NCBI GenBank assembly: GCA_937995985.1
Contig: CALKIR010000050.1
Location: 1 to 60,958, forward strand
Reading direction: 5' to 3'
DNA length: 60,958 nt
Source of the DNA: an uncultured Alcaligenaceae bacterium
Lineage (GTDB): Bacteria; Pseudomonadota; Gammaproteobacteria; Burkholderiales; Burkholderiaceae_B
The notes under the pieces were generated by a model. The model did no database searches and was not told the DNA's origin. It saw only the letters and a program-made list of their open reading frames with translations. Both the position numbers and the translations under genes were made by a program. Shown piece by piece: positions 52,804 through 60,958 of this stretch. Position 1 is the first letter of the stretch. Each line of letters begins with the position of its first letter.

Positions 52804-53685
52804 CTAACCCTGCCGTGCATCTGTTTGCGGGCGCCCCTCTTGCCGAATTCGCTCTTCCATTTCCACAAAAGTAGGCCGCTCAGAGCTTAATAACACCTTG
52901 CGCCCAAACTCAATAGCAATCTGTGCGGGATAACCGCTCATGCTCGCAATGAGGGTGACCTTGATGCTTTCGAGCATGGTAACAGCACGGTCATTTTTTC
53001 TTTCAATAACATTGGCAATGGGTGCAACAAAGCCATAAGCCAATAAAATCCCCAAGAAGGTTCCCACCATTGCTTTAGAGATCAAATCAGCTAATATCGC
53101 AGGCGGCTGATCAACTGAAGCCAATGCCTTGATCACTCCTAATACAGCCGCCACAATCCCAAAAGCAGGCAACGCATCTGCTACGGAAAATAACGCTGAT
53201 GCGGGCACATTACGCTCGAGTAAAAAGGTCTCAATTTCTTGATCCATAATGGCCTCGACCTCATGTGGGCTCAGATTGCCGCTAATGATGACCCGCATAT
53301 AATCACAAATAAATCCCACCAATAGGGGATCTTTGAGTACCGCGGGATAGGATTGAAAGATCACACTATTTTGGGGTTCCTCTATATCATTTTCTATTGC
53401 CATGAGCCCCTCGCGCCGAGCCTTATTGAGCAAAACGTACATCAAGCTCATTAACTCAAGAGCCATACTTTTGTTATAAGGGCTGGGCTTTAGAGCATCC
53501 ACCAGAGCGCTCATCATCAAACGCACGGAGCGGCCATTGCTGGCGGCCAGATAAGCCCCAATCGCGGCCCCCCCTATCAGCGTAAATTCAAAAGGCTGAT
53601 ATAAAGCCCCTAAGTGGCCTCCTAAGGCCACAAAACTACCAAAAACCGCAACAAAAACTACAATATATCCAACGACTATAAACAC
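52804..53685 (-). CDS. motA: Flagellar motor stator protein MotA
   Basis: 293 residues, four membrane helices. Cytoplasmic loop with the charged residues that meet FliG (LLNKARREGLMAIENDIEEP), then ALFSVADALPAFGIVAAVLGVIKAL with the conserved Pro, and MVGTFLGILLAYGFVAPIA. First gene of motAB-cheAW-tar-cheRBYZ-flhBAF; a sigma-28 -10 box lies upstream and a terminator separates it from flhC. Confidence 0.97.
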   Translation of the reverse strand: MFIVVGYIVVFVAVFGSFVALGGHLGALYQPFEFTLIGGAAIGAYLAASNGRSVRLMMSALVDALKPSPYNKSMALELMSLMYVLLNKARREGLMAIENDIEEPQNSVIFQSYPAVLKDPLLVGFICDYMRVIISGNLSPHEVEAIMDQEIETFLLERNVPASALFSVADALPAFGIVAAVLGVIKALASVDQPPAILADLISKAMVGTFLGILLAYGFVAPIANVIERKNDRAVTMLESIKVTLIASMSGYPAQIAIEFGRKVLLSSERPTFVEMEERIRQEGRPQTDARQG

Positions 53686-53764
53686 AGGCTGCCTTTAATT
53701 TATCCACACTGCTTAATATGATCGTCTGCTTTGTGACAAAGATAAAAAGCTATTAACAGCATTT

Positions 53765-53772
53765 TTATCGGC
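53765..53772 (-). promoter_or_regulatory. Sigma-28-type -10 element before motA
   Basis: GCCGATAA on the reverse strand is a perfect match to the FliA -10 box, 80 bp before the motA start. The -35 element at 11-bp spacing is poor; a 14-bp palindrome ATTAAAGCTTTAAT (53775-53788) occupies the place instead. Could be an activator-assisted promoter or chance. Confidence 0.45.
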
Positions 53773-53831
53773 TAATTAAAGCTTTAATAATAATTCGCAT
53801 CATCTTTAAGCGTTTTCCACTCACAAATGAC

Positions 53832-53854
53832 AAAAAAGGCCTCTCAAGAGGCCT
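53832..53854 (-). terminator. Rho-independent terminator after flhDC
   Basis: Stem AGGCCTC/GAGGCCT with a 4-nt loop, followed on the reverse strand by six T residues. It lies 41 bp after the flhC stop, so flhDC is a separate transcription unit from motA. Confidence 0.88.
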
Positions 53855-53894
53855 AAGGGTAGTATCATGGTTCAATTCTGTAGGTAAAAATTGT

Positions 53895-54452
53895 TTATTT
53901 CTTTTTCTTTCTCATGGCTCGGCTCGCTCTCGTTTTACCTGCCCGCGGTGGGGGTTTACAAATCCCACAAATAAAACCCTGAGCTGGCTCATGGGCATGG
54001 GCAATAAAATGTCCCTGACAAGATTCGCAAGGAATCATTTGAAGCATCTCACTCTCAAAGAAACGCACCAATACCCAAGCGCGCGTAAAACTGAGCACCG
54101 GCTCCTCTCCAGATCCTTCGAACCGCCCCGCAGAGGACTGCTCTAAATACAGCTTATAACTTTCCACCAAAGCCTCGCCTTTTTCCATTGAGGCGCAGCG
54201 AATCATATAGTCATAAATACTATAAAAAACGGTGGAATGAATATTAGGCAACCAAGTCGTAAACCAATCTACAGAAAAAGGCAGCATCCCCTTTGGTGGA
54301 GACTCCTGACGCACTTCGCGATATAAACGAGCCAATCGCTCATAGCTCAAGGATGTTTCTGCCTGCAAGACCTGCAATCGCGCTCCCAGATGAATCATAC
54401 TGGTTGCCAAATTAATGTCTTTGGCTTCTTGAGAAATGCTGCGAGTAGCCAT
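53895..54452 (-). CDS. flhC: Flagellar transcriptional activator subunit FlhC
   Basis: Zinc-containing partner of FlhD in the FlhD4C2 activator of class II flagellar promoters. 185 residues from the ATG at 54452, which has a GGAGG site 9 bp before it; an upstream in-frame ATG overlaps flhD and has none. Landmarks: ATSMIHLGARLQVLQAETSLSYERLARLYREVR, KGMLPFSVDWFTTWLPNIH, and zinc ligands in CESCQGHF and FICGICKPP. The C-terminus is strongly basic. Confidence 0.96.
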   Translation of the reverse strand: MATRSISQEAKDINLATSMIHLGARLQVLQAETSLSYERLARLYREVRQESPPKGMLPFSVDWFTTWLPNIHSTVFYSIYDYMIRCASMEKGEALVESYKLYLEQSSAGRFEGSGEEPVLSFTRAWVLVRFFESEMLQMIPCESCQGHFIAHAHEPAQGFICGICKPPPRAGKTRASRAMRKKKK

Positions 54453-54456
54453 GGCT

Positions 54457-54798
54457 CTAGGCCTCCGATCCATCTGCCGTCATCGCAGCAGTAGCCCGCT
54501 GAGCCAATAAAATAGTCGAATGCGCTTCTTGTAATACCCCACCTAAGACATCCTTGGATAAGGTTTTAAGCAATTCATAATCATTCAAACGAAAAGAGCA
54601 CAATAATGAGCTAGAGCTGGCTAACCGTATTATTTGCGCTGTTGACAAGCTCAGCAAAGTATCCGCCACATCCTCCTGTATCCCCAGCCTATACATACCG
54701 ACACTTTTGTTTTTCTTTAGTAACCTTTGCGCCAAAATCAGATAAGATAGGTTTACTTCCTGAATATCATCCAATAACTGATGCTCTGAGTTAGACAT
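54457..54798 (-). CDS. flhD: Flagellar transcriptional activator subunit FlhD
   Basis: 113 residues from the ATG at 54798, behind a GGAG site; the longer frame adds 17 residues with no similarity. LLDDIQEVNLSYLILAQRLLKKNKSVGMYRLGIQEDVADTLLSLSTAQIIRLASSS is the family core. Four bases separate its stop from the flhC start. Top of the flagellar hierarchy. Confidence 0.96.
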   Translation of the reverse strand: MSNSEHQLLDDIQEVNLSYLILAQRLLKKNKSVGMYRLGIQEDVADTLLSLSTAQIIRLASSSSLLCSFRLNDYELLKTLSKDVLGGVLQEAHSTILLAQRATAAMTADGSEA

Positions 54799-55375
54799 AC
54801 ATGCTCCAAATTCTTGCTGGCTTAGAAATACCAATGCCGAGAAAAACAACCTACTTGAATAAGGACCTGCTGGCTTAAAGCCACGAACTACAAGACAAAA
54901 ACCACATTAACAAACATTTAATTTTGTATATATACTAACAAAATGTAGCTGAAACAAAATAAAAATCAACGCAGATAATGATAAATATCAAAGTTTTTAG
55001 GCAAGTGAATTGCCATTTTATGGGTTTACTTATTGATTCAAGTACAGGGCAGTCTCATCATATCCTCCTTTTATTCTTTATTTCTGGGTTCATATACCGC
55101 TTATTTTTTACCCTAAAGCTAAAAACAAGTAGGCAGAAATGCAAACATGTCAAACAGTTTCATATTTTGCCTTAATCTATCAGCTCTTAGCTTACCATAA
55201 AAAACTAATCGCTATAAAGCCATACATGTCTAAACAAAATATTACACCCACTCTAGCAGCTAGGTCAGCGCTTAGACGAATAAAAGCTTTTTGAAATAAA
55301 ACGGAAGATATATCAATTTGCCAACCACTAAAAATTAGCTGGCGATTTACTTTTTGATACGGCCTATCTAGTAGG
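54799..55375. promoter_or_regulatory. 577-bp intergenic region upstream of flhDC and downstream of glpD
   Basis: AT-rich and without a convincing gene. It must hold the flhDC promoter and its control sites. An inverted repeat ATTTTGT-N10-ACAAAAT lies at 54921-54944, about 125 bp before flhD, as a possible regulator site. A 65-codon forward frame at 54978-55175 has no family resemblance and was not called. I see no clear terminator for glpD, whose 3' end faces this region. Confidence 0.5.
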
Positions 55376-56974
55376 CTAAATCAAGTCTTGACCACTATAC
55401 TGTTCGGCTTTTTCGAGGAAGCTTTCTAACTGAGGAGCCGTGATCCCCTCATCCTCCATAATGGCAGCCACCTGCGGGGCTACCTTCGCGGCTGCTGCCG
55501 CGTCTAAAAATAGCCAGCGACTCCGCCGTGCCAACACATCCTCAACCACGCGAGCATATTCAAAGCGCACCGCAAAACGAACCATTGCCTCAGTAAAACC
55601 CGGTAACAATTCATTGTCTTGACCAGTCATTGAACGCACCCAATCAGCTTCAGTACCATATTGCTCAAGATCCGCTGCCTGAGTTAAGAAACGCGTCGGC
55701 AAATCAACACTGGCACCCACTAACAGAGTCCGCGCTGTTTTAGAGCGTGGCAATCCAGAAGGCAGCAATCGGTGCTGCTGACAGCGCACCAATACATCTT
55801 CTGCCATAGTGCGATAAGTGGTCCACTTGCCTCCTGTTACGGTTACCAATCCCTCTGGATCTACTTGAATCACATGCTCTCGGCTTAACTGCTTGGTTTG
55901 AGCGCCACTCTGCTGTGCTTGCACGAGAGGACGCAGCCCCACCCAAACACTACGAATATCTTGGTAGGTCGGCGCTTTAGCTAAATAGCGCGCCGCTTCA
56001 GAAAGTATTAAGTCAACTTCATGCTTATAGGCATGGGGCTCTAGAGGCGTATCCTCACGCTCTGTATCAGTTGTGCCTAAAATAACCTTCCCTAGCCAAG
56101 GCACAGCAAACAGCACACGACCATCACTGGTCTTAGGGACAAGCATAGCCTGATCCGCACCGAGAAACTCATGATCCACTACAACATGCACCCCCTGACT
56201 GGGTTTAATCAAGGGTCTAAAGCGCGCCCCGCTTGCTTGAACACTTGGCAACATTTTGCGCATATTATCTCCCCAGACCCCTGTTGCATTGATGACGCAA
56301 CGCGCTCGTAATTGATAGCTTTGTTGTGTTTCAGCGTCGGTACAACGCACACCTGCCACCCTATCATTCTCTATAATGAATGAACTGACCGGACAATAAT
56401 TAATTAACAGCGCTGAATGGGCTGAGGCGGTACGCGCCAACGCCAATGCAAAACGCGCATCATCAAATTGTGCATCCCAATACATTACCCCGCCTTTTAG
56501 GCGTTTAGTATTCAAATTAGGCAAAGCAATTTGAGTGCGCATGGGGCTTAAAAACTGTGTTCTACCCAAGCTATTTGTCCCGGTCATGAGATCATAGGCT
56601 TTGAGGCCCGTCCCATAAAATGGGACTTCCCAGCACTTATAAGCGGGCATTACAAAAGGCAAAGGATGTGCTAAATGTGGAGCGATACTTAATAGCACTG
56701 AACGCTCGTGCAAGGCCTCTCGAACTAATGAAATATTGCCTTGGGCCAAGTAACGCACCCCTCCATGAAGCAATTTTGTTGCGCGCGAAGAAGTGCCTTG
56801 GGCAAAATCCTGAGCCTCTAACAATACTACTGAACATCCGCGCAGGGCTGCGTCCAGGGCAATGCCTAAACCGGTCGCCCCCCCGCCAATAACAATAATA
56901 TCAACCTGCTCAAAACGCTCAAGCGCAGAAAATAGTTGTTTACGATCTGTGTGATGAGGGATATAACGAGGCAT
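55376..56974 (-). CDS. glpD: Aerobic glycerol-3-phosphate dehydrogenase
   Basis: Membrane-associated flavoenzyme oxidising sn-glycerol 3-phosphate to dihydroxyacetone phosphate, passing electrons to quinone. 532 residues: FAD-binding VDIIVIGGGATGLGIALDAALRGCSVVLLEAQDFAQGTSSRATKLLHGGVRYLAQG, then GVRCTDAETQQSYQLRARCVINATGVWGDNMRK, SQGVHVVVD, GKVILGTTDTERED and TVTGGKWTTYRTMAEDV. Divergent from glpK, so the pair forms a glycerol catabolic unit. No glpF or glpR is visible nearby. Confidence 0.96.
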   Translation of the reverse strand: MPRYIPHHTDRKQLFSALERFEQVDIIVIGGGATGLGIALDAALRGCSVVLLEAQDFAQGTSSRATKLLHGGVRYLAQGNISLVREALHERSVLLSIAPHLAHPLPFVMPAYKCWEVPFYGTGLKAYDLMTGTNSLGRTQFLSPMRTQIALPNLNTKRLKGGVMYWDAQFDDARFALALARTASAHSALLINYCPVSSFIIENDRVAGVRCTDAETQQSYQLRARCVINATGVWGDNMRKMLPSVQASGARFRPLIKPSQGVHVVVDHEFLGADQAMLVPKTSDGRVLFAVPWLGKVILGTTDTEREDTPLEPHAYKHEVDLILSEAARYLAKAPTYQDIRSVWVGLRPLVQAQQSGAQTKQLSREHVIQVDPEGLVTVTGGKWTTYRTMAEDVLVRCQQHRLLPSGLPRSKTARTLLVGASVDLPTRFLTQAADLEQYGTEADWVRSMTGQDNELLPGFTEAMVRFAVRFEYARVVEDVLARRSRWLFLDAAAAAKVAPQVAAIMEDEGITAPQLESFLEKAEQYSGQDLI

Positions 56975-57050
56975 GAGAAAATTTTTGAAAAAATTGCAAT
57001 CCCAACATGGAGCCGATTGGGTGAAGCAAAGAAATTATATAAAGAGGCGC

Positions 57051-57094
57051 AATGGTTTAAAACCATTATCGAACAGAACCCAATAAATGGTTTA
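57051..57094. promoter_or_regulatory. Inverted repeat and half-site in the glpD-glpK divergent region
   Basis: AATGGTTT-A-AAACCATT (57051-57067) is an almost perfect palindrome. The half-site AATGGTTTA recurs at 57086-57094, 35 bp on. Located centrally between the glpD and glpK starts, it is a plausible operator for a glycerol regulator (GlpR type) controlling both genes; unproven. Confidence 0.45.
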
Positions 57095-57131
57095 CACTGT
57101 GCTTGTTATATACCACACAACACATTGTTCT

Positions 57132-58628
57132 ATGCAATACATTCTCGCTCTTGATCAAGGGACTACTAGCAGTCGCAGCCTTTTGTTCGACGTAGCAGGC
57201 AATGTTATTGCCCAAGCCCAACAAGAATTCCCCCAATCATACCCTCAATCTGGTTGGGTGGAACATGATGCGGAACACATTTGGCAATCACAACTCGCCA
57301 CCCTATTACAAGTACTGAATAACACTAAACACCTCAAGCCAAAAATAGCAGCTATCGGCATTACCAATCAGCGTGAAACCACCCTGCTTTGGGATCGGAC
57401 TACGGGAGCTCCAGTGCATGCCGCTATTGTATGGCAGGACCGCCGCTCTGAAGAGTTATGCGCAGCCTTACGTGCAGCAGGGCTTGAGGAGCCCATTCGC
57501 GCTAAAACAGGCCTAAGAGTGGACCCGTACTTTTCAGCCACCAAGCTCCAATGGATATTTCAACAACACCCTGATCTTTTACGCCAAGCACGTGCAGGCC
57601 AACTCGCTTTTGGTACAGTCGATAGCTGGTTGATCTGGAAATTAACTGGGGGCGCAGTCCATGCCACCGATGTGACCAATGCCAGTCGTACATTGCTCTT
57701 TAATGTTAGCCAAGGTCAATGGGATGAAGAGTTACTGGCAATCTTTAATATACCCCGTGCAATCCTGCCTCAAGTTAAGCCTTCAGTAGCATTTTTTGGT
57801 AACAGTGCCCATCCTGATTTGCCTTCAGGCCTCCCCATCACAGGAGTAGCTGGAGACCAGCAAAGTGCTCTATTTGGACAAGCATGCTTTACTCCAGGCA
57901 TGGCTAAAAACACCTATGGAACAGGCTGTTTTATGCTCATGCATACTGGCAGCAAACTACCAATTTCTCACAATGGCCTCCTAAGCACCTGCGCCGCCCA
58001 GCAACAGCCCCATGATCACCAATATGCACTTGAAGGCAGTGTTTTTGTTGCTGGCGCTGTGGTGCAATGGCTACGAGATGGCCTAGGCATCATAAAAGAC
58101 AGCAGCGAAATCGAGTCATTAGCACTTCAGGTGCCGGATACTGGTGGCGTCGTCGTCGTCCCCTCTTTTACTGGTCTTGGTGCCCCTTATTGGAAAGCCG
58201 ATGCGCGAGGGACCATTACTGGCTTAAGCCGCGGTACCACAGCGGCGCATATTGCCCGCGCGGCCTTAGAAAGCATCGCTTATCAGAGCACAGCTGTCTT
58301 AGAGGCAATGAGCCGTGATGCCCTAAGGAACCAAGGGCAGCCCCTCCAAGAGCTCCGAGTGGATGGAGGAGCCAGTGCGAATGATTTACTTATGCAATTT
58401 CAAGCCGATTTACTGGGCATTCCTGTCGTACGCCCTAAACTTATAGAAACCACGGCATTAGGAGCCGCCTATTTAGCAGGATTAGGTTGCGGGATATATA
58501 AAAACACTCATGAGCTCAGCGCCCTGTGGCAGGCCGGTCGACGCTTTGAGCCCCAAATGCCCCGTGAGCAAGCCCAAGCACACATGCAACGCTGGGAGCG
58601 TGCAGTCAGGCAAACAACCACTCCATAA
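57132..58628 (+). CDS. glpK: Glycerol kinase
   Basis: ATP-dependent phosphorylation of glycerol to sn-glycerol 3-phosphate, substrate of GlpD. 498 residues from the ATG at 57132, chosen because the family starts YILALDQGTTSSRS; an in-frame ATG 45 bp upstream adds unrelated residues. Landmarks: IAAIGITNQRETTLLWDRTTG, AAIVWQDRRS, LIWKLTGGAVHATDVTNASRT, GDQQSALFGQACF, and DGGASANDLLMQFQADLLG. The ribosome site is weak. Confidence 0.96.
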   Translation: MQYILALDQGTTSSRSLLFDVAGNVIAQAQQEFPQSYPQSGWVEHDAEHIWQSQLATLLQVLNNTKHLKPKIAAIGITNQRETTLLWDRTTGAPVHAAIVWQDRRSEELCAALRAAGLEEPIRAKTGLRVDPYFSATKLQWIFQQHPDLLRQARAGQLAFGTVDSWLIWKLTGGAVHATDVTNASRTLLFNVSQGQWDEELLAIFNIPRAILPQVKPSVAFFGNSAHPDLPSGLPITGVAGDQQSALFGQACFTPGMAKNTYGTGCFMLMHTGSKLPISHNGLLSTCAAQQQPHDHQYALEGSVFVAGAVVQWLRDGLGIIKDSSEIESLALQVPDTGGVVVVPSFTGLGAPYWKADARGTITGLSRGTTAAHIARAALESIAYQSTAVLEAMSRDALRNQGQPLQELRVDGGASANDLLMQFQADLLGIPVVRPKLIETTALGAAYLAGLGCGIYKNTHELSALWQAGRRFEPQMPREQAQAHMQRWERAVRQTTTP

Positions 58629-58648
58629 CTACCACGGAGCATACTACT

Positions 58649-59173
58649 ATGTTCAGAACTATCGGCCTTGCAGCCATTGTTTTTATTGCCCTGCTCATTG
58701 CCCTAAACATGGGCGAGGAAATTGGCTATTTTATTGCCTATCATATGGGGCATCTTTTTGATGGCATATGGGGCGTTATTCTTTTTATCAGCCATCAAAG
58801 CAAAGAGTTTTTACTCACACTGTGGAGCTATATCCAAGGCAATCGCCTCAAAGTATTCCTTGCCCTTGTCCTTACTGCCCCTATTACCTATTGGCTAACA
58901 CGGCAAAAAGCACATACTCAAACCACCGGCCCAAGACGAGCCACTGCCATTCTCTTGGCACTCCTATTAGGCTGGCTGGGTGCACATCGTTTTTATGTAG
59001 GACAGATAGGCTGGGGGATTGCCTTTTTAATTAGTTGTTATTTCTTTCCCCCATTGGCGCTGCTAATAGGCTGGATTGATGCCCTGCGCTATGCATTAAT
59101 GGATAAAGATGAGTTTACTCATCTTTATGCCCCACTTAGACGCCCAAACGCCCCCCCTCACAATCACAAGTGA
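58649..59173 (+). CDS. TM2-domain membrane protein
   Basis: 174 residues. Hydrophobic segments at about 4-20, 36-50 and 68-85, then a TM2 domain (about 95-150): AILLALLLGWLGAHRFYVGQIGWGIAFLIS and LIGWIDALRYALMDKDEF, with the characteristic G-x-H-x-F-Y-x-G turn and the D-x-x-R-x-x-x-M-D ending. TM2 proteins are widespread but mostly of unknown role. It starts 20 bp after glpK on the same strand with a GGAG site, so it is probably co-transcribed. Its 3' end overlaps the convergent sulP gene by 10 bp. Confidence 0.85.
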   Translation: MFRTIGLAAIVFIALLIALNMGEEIGYFIAYHMGHLFDGIWGVILFISHQSKEFLLTLWSYIQGNRLKVFLALVLTAPITYWLTRQKAHTQTTGPRRATAILLALLLGWLGAHRFYVGQIGWGIAFLISCYFFPPLALLIGWIDALRYALMDKDEFTHLYAPLRRPNAPPHNHK

Positions 59174-60855
59174 GCAGCCGCATCAGCCTCCTCCTCGGAG
59201 TCAACCTGCTCATCTAAGAGCTCCTGCACATAAACCAAAGCATCAGGCACCTCGTCAATAAAATGCTCAATCCCTAATTTACGTACCAACCCCATACGCC
59301 CCAACATGCTCTTAACCGAAGTATTGACCTCAGTTAAGACCACCACAGTACCTAAATCGAGCAATTCAGTGATGACCTTATCTAAGGCTTGTAACGCAGT
59401 TCCATCAATAAAAGGCACATACCGCATGCGCATAATAACAGCCTTTCTGTCCCGCGCAGTGCTCGATAGCGCCTGCTCGAATGATTCTACTGCTGCAAAG
59501 AAAATAGGCCCCTCAACCAAAAAAACAGCTGTATGCTTGGGAAGAACCAACTCAGGGGCGTGGGCAAACTCACGCTTTAATACTTTTTCATTTTGAACCT
59601 TAACTGTAATGCTATCGGCCATTTTTTTAAGAAATAGCAACATGGCTACGATAACCCCTATATTGACAGCCACTACCAAGTCAGTGAATACCGTCAAGAA
59701 AAACGTCACCAATAAAATAAATACATCAGACTTTGGGGCTCGTCTTAGCGTGCGCAAAACAGCTAAGGGCTGACTCATATTCCAAGAAACAATAAATAAA
59801 ATCGCAGCCAAAGTAGCCAGCGGAATATTCGTAGCCAAGGGCGCAAACACTAATAACACCAAAATCAATACAATTGCATGCACAATACCCGCAATAGGAC
59901 TATTCCCTCCATTACGAATATTGGTTGCTGTACGTGCAATGGCCCCGGTTGCAGCTATCCCAGAAAACATGGGAGCAAGAATATTAGCCACCCCTTGACC
60001 AAATAATTCCTGGTTTGAATTATGCCGCGTACCACCTAAGTTATCGGCAACGACTGCTGATAATAATGACTCTATTGCCCCCAACATGGCAATAGTAAAT
60101 GCCGGACCTATCAGTGTTAACATGGTTTCAAGCCTGAGATCAGGCATTGAAAAAGGCGGCAGCCCCCGGGGTATCTCACCAAATGTACTGCCAATAGTAG
60201 CAACCGTGGGAAACTGAAAAATAGACTGAATAATGGTCAATACAACTAGCGCAACCAATGGCCCAGGCACCCGCGACATACGCGGTATACGAGGCGCATA
60301 AATAACCAATAGCAACGAAGCCATGGCTAAAAAAGTGGTCATAAAATCCAGCTGGGGAAAATGCTTAATTAAAAAAATCAATTTTTCATGAAACTGCCGC
60401 CCCTCCACAGCAGGAAGACCAAAAAAGTCCTTCCATTGGCCTACCCAAATAATCACCCCGATTCCAGCAGTAAAACCTATAATTACAGGTGCAGGGATGA
60501 AACGAATAACGGCCCCTAAGCGCGCAATACCCATAATTAAGAGCATAACGCCCGCCATGAAGGTGGCTGTTTGTAAACCACTCACTCCATGATCCGCTAC
60601 AATACCGGATAAAATAACAATGAAAGCCCCGGTAGGTCCTGCTATTTGGGCTCGTGTCCCCCCAAAAATGCTCACTGCCAGACCGGCAACAATCGCCGTG
60701 TATATGCCTTGCTCCGGGCTGACCCCTGATGCAATAGCAAAGGCCATGCCCAATGGCAAAGCCACCACTCCGACAATAATTCCCGCAATAATATTAGGGA
60801 TCCAGGCATGTCGCGCAAACAAGCCTGCGCGCTTGGCTTCCAATAAAGCAATCAT
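59164..60855 (-). CDS. SulP family inorganic anion transporter
   Basis: 563 residues. A SulP membrane domain with about a dozen helices (about 15-420): PNIIAGIIVGVVALPLGMAFAIASGVSPEQGIYTAIVAG, FGGTRAQIAGPTGAFIVILSGIV, and VADNLGGTRHNSNQELFGQGVANI. A C-terminal STAS domain follows (about 445-545), including MRMRYVPFIDGTALQALDKVI. The family moves sulfate, bicarbonate, dicarboxylates or other anions, usually with Na+ or H+; the substrate here cannot be read from sequence. No carbonic anhydrase gene is adjacent. Confidence 0.92.
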   Translation of the reverse strand: MIALLEAKRAGLFARHAWIPNIIAGIIVGVVALPLGMAFAIASGVSPEQGIYTAIVAGLAVSIFGGTRAQIAGPTGAFIVILSGIVADHGVSGLQTATFMAGVMLLIMGIARLGAVIRFIPAPVIIGFTAGIGVIIWVGQWKDFFGLPAVEGRQFHEKLIFLIKHFPQLDFMTTFLAMASLLLVIYAPRIPRMSRVPGPLVALVVLTIIQSIFQFPTVATIGSTFGEIPRGLPPFSMPDLRLETMLTLIGPAFTIAMLGAIESLLSAVVADNLGGTRHNSNQELFGQGVANILAPMFSGIAATGAIARTATNIRNGGNSPIAGIVHAIVLILVLLVFAPLATNIPLATLAAILFIVSWNMSQPLAVLRTLRRAPKSDVFILLVTFFLTVFTDLVVAVNIGVIVAMLLFLKKMADSITVKVQNEKVLKREFAHAPELVLPKHTAVFLVEGPIFFAAVESFEQALSSTARDRKAVIMRMRYVPFIDGTALQALDKVITELLDLGTVVVLTEVNTSVKSMLGRMGLVRKLGIEHFIDEVPDALVYVQELLDEQVDSEEEADAAAHL

Positions 60856-60911
60856 CCTTTTGAGCTGCTCAAAGAATAAGTGAAAAAGAAAGTGAAAATA
60901 TACTGCACTCT

Positions 60912-60929
60912 ATTATAAGTATTAATACT
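60912..60929 (-). promoter_or_regulatory. Candidate sulP promoter element with palindrome
   Basis: On the reverse strand a TATAAT box (60917-60912) abuts a perfect 12-bp palindrome AGTATTAATACT (60918-60929), about 57 bp before the sulP start. No good -35 at standard spacing was found, so a regulator may be needed. Confidence 0.35.
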
Positions 60930-60958
60930 CCAACTTTTTTATCAACCTCAAAATGGGT

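Noticed and set aside
54978..55175. Forward 65-codon frame in the flhDC upstream region
   Set aside because: No recognisable domain, AT-rich composition like the surrounding spacer, no Shine-Dalgarno site. Probably chance.

Overview
The window comes from a betaproteobacterium of the Burkholderiales, most like an Alcaligenaceae member (Paenalcaligenes/Alcaligenes/Bordetella-type). The grounds are protein style (a Bug-family solute receptor, a FlgJ with a muramidase domain, FlhDC as flagellar master regulator) and an enteric-like mot/che gene order. Base composition looks only moderately GC-rich. This assignment is inferred from family resemblance, not from a database search.

About 47 kb (7.5-54.8 kb) is one nearly complete flagellar and chemotaxis locus. 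Going right: fliA (reverse), then flaG-fliD-fliS-fliT, a FliK-like gene and an FlhB-C-terminal-like gene (forward), then fliEFGHIJK and fliLMN-fliOP-fliQ-fliR (forward). Next come, in reverse, flgBCDEFGHIJ, flgKL, a sensor-less chemoreceptor and a small lipoprotein. A forward block flgA-flgM-flgN follows. Then, in reverse, flhDC, motAB, cheAW, a Tar-like receptor, cheRBYZ, flhB, flhA and flhF. Candidate sigma-28 (FliA) promoters with 11-bp spacing precede flaG, flgK and flgM, and a perfect sigma-28 -10 box precedes motA. This fits the usual hierarchy: FlhDC, then hook-basal body plus FliA/FlgM, then late genes. No flagellin gene (fliC), flhG, cheD or fliZ is visible in the window.

Left flank (0-7.4 kb): the tail of a small membrane protein, aspA, a fatty-acid multifunctional enzyme whose dehydrogenase half has lost its catalytic His, a DUF4395 membrane protein, tRNA-Met(CAT), a Bug-family periplasmic receptor, nadC, and a Nudix-related NAD regulator with a candidate operator at the nadC promoter. 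Right flank (54.8-61 kb): a long intergenic region in front of flhDC, divergent glpD and glpK, a TM2-domain membrane protein and a SulP anion transporter.

Most notable points are: (1) an in-frame FliO-FliP fusion with the FliP signal peptide now internal; (2) an FlhF with an extra C-terminal region of about 400 residues and no flhG partner; (3) a receptor with no periplasmic sensor domain that carries the CheR/CheB tether, while the full-size receptor lacks it; (4) a FliK-like/FlhBc-like gene pair next to fliE in addition to the real fliK and flhB; (5) a duplicated W-x-x-A-L-x-E-Q motif in FliN; (6) the degenerate fatty-acid enzyme; (7) absence of flagellin. I found no CRISPR array, insertion sequence, prophage or defence system.
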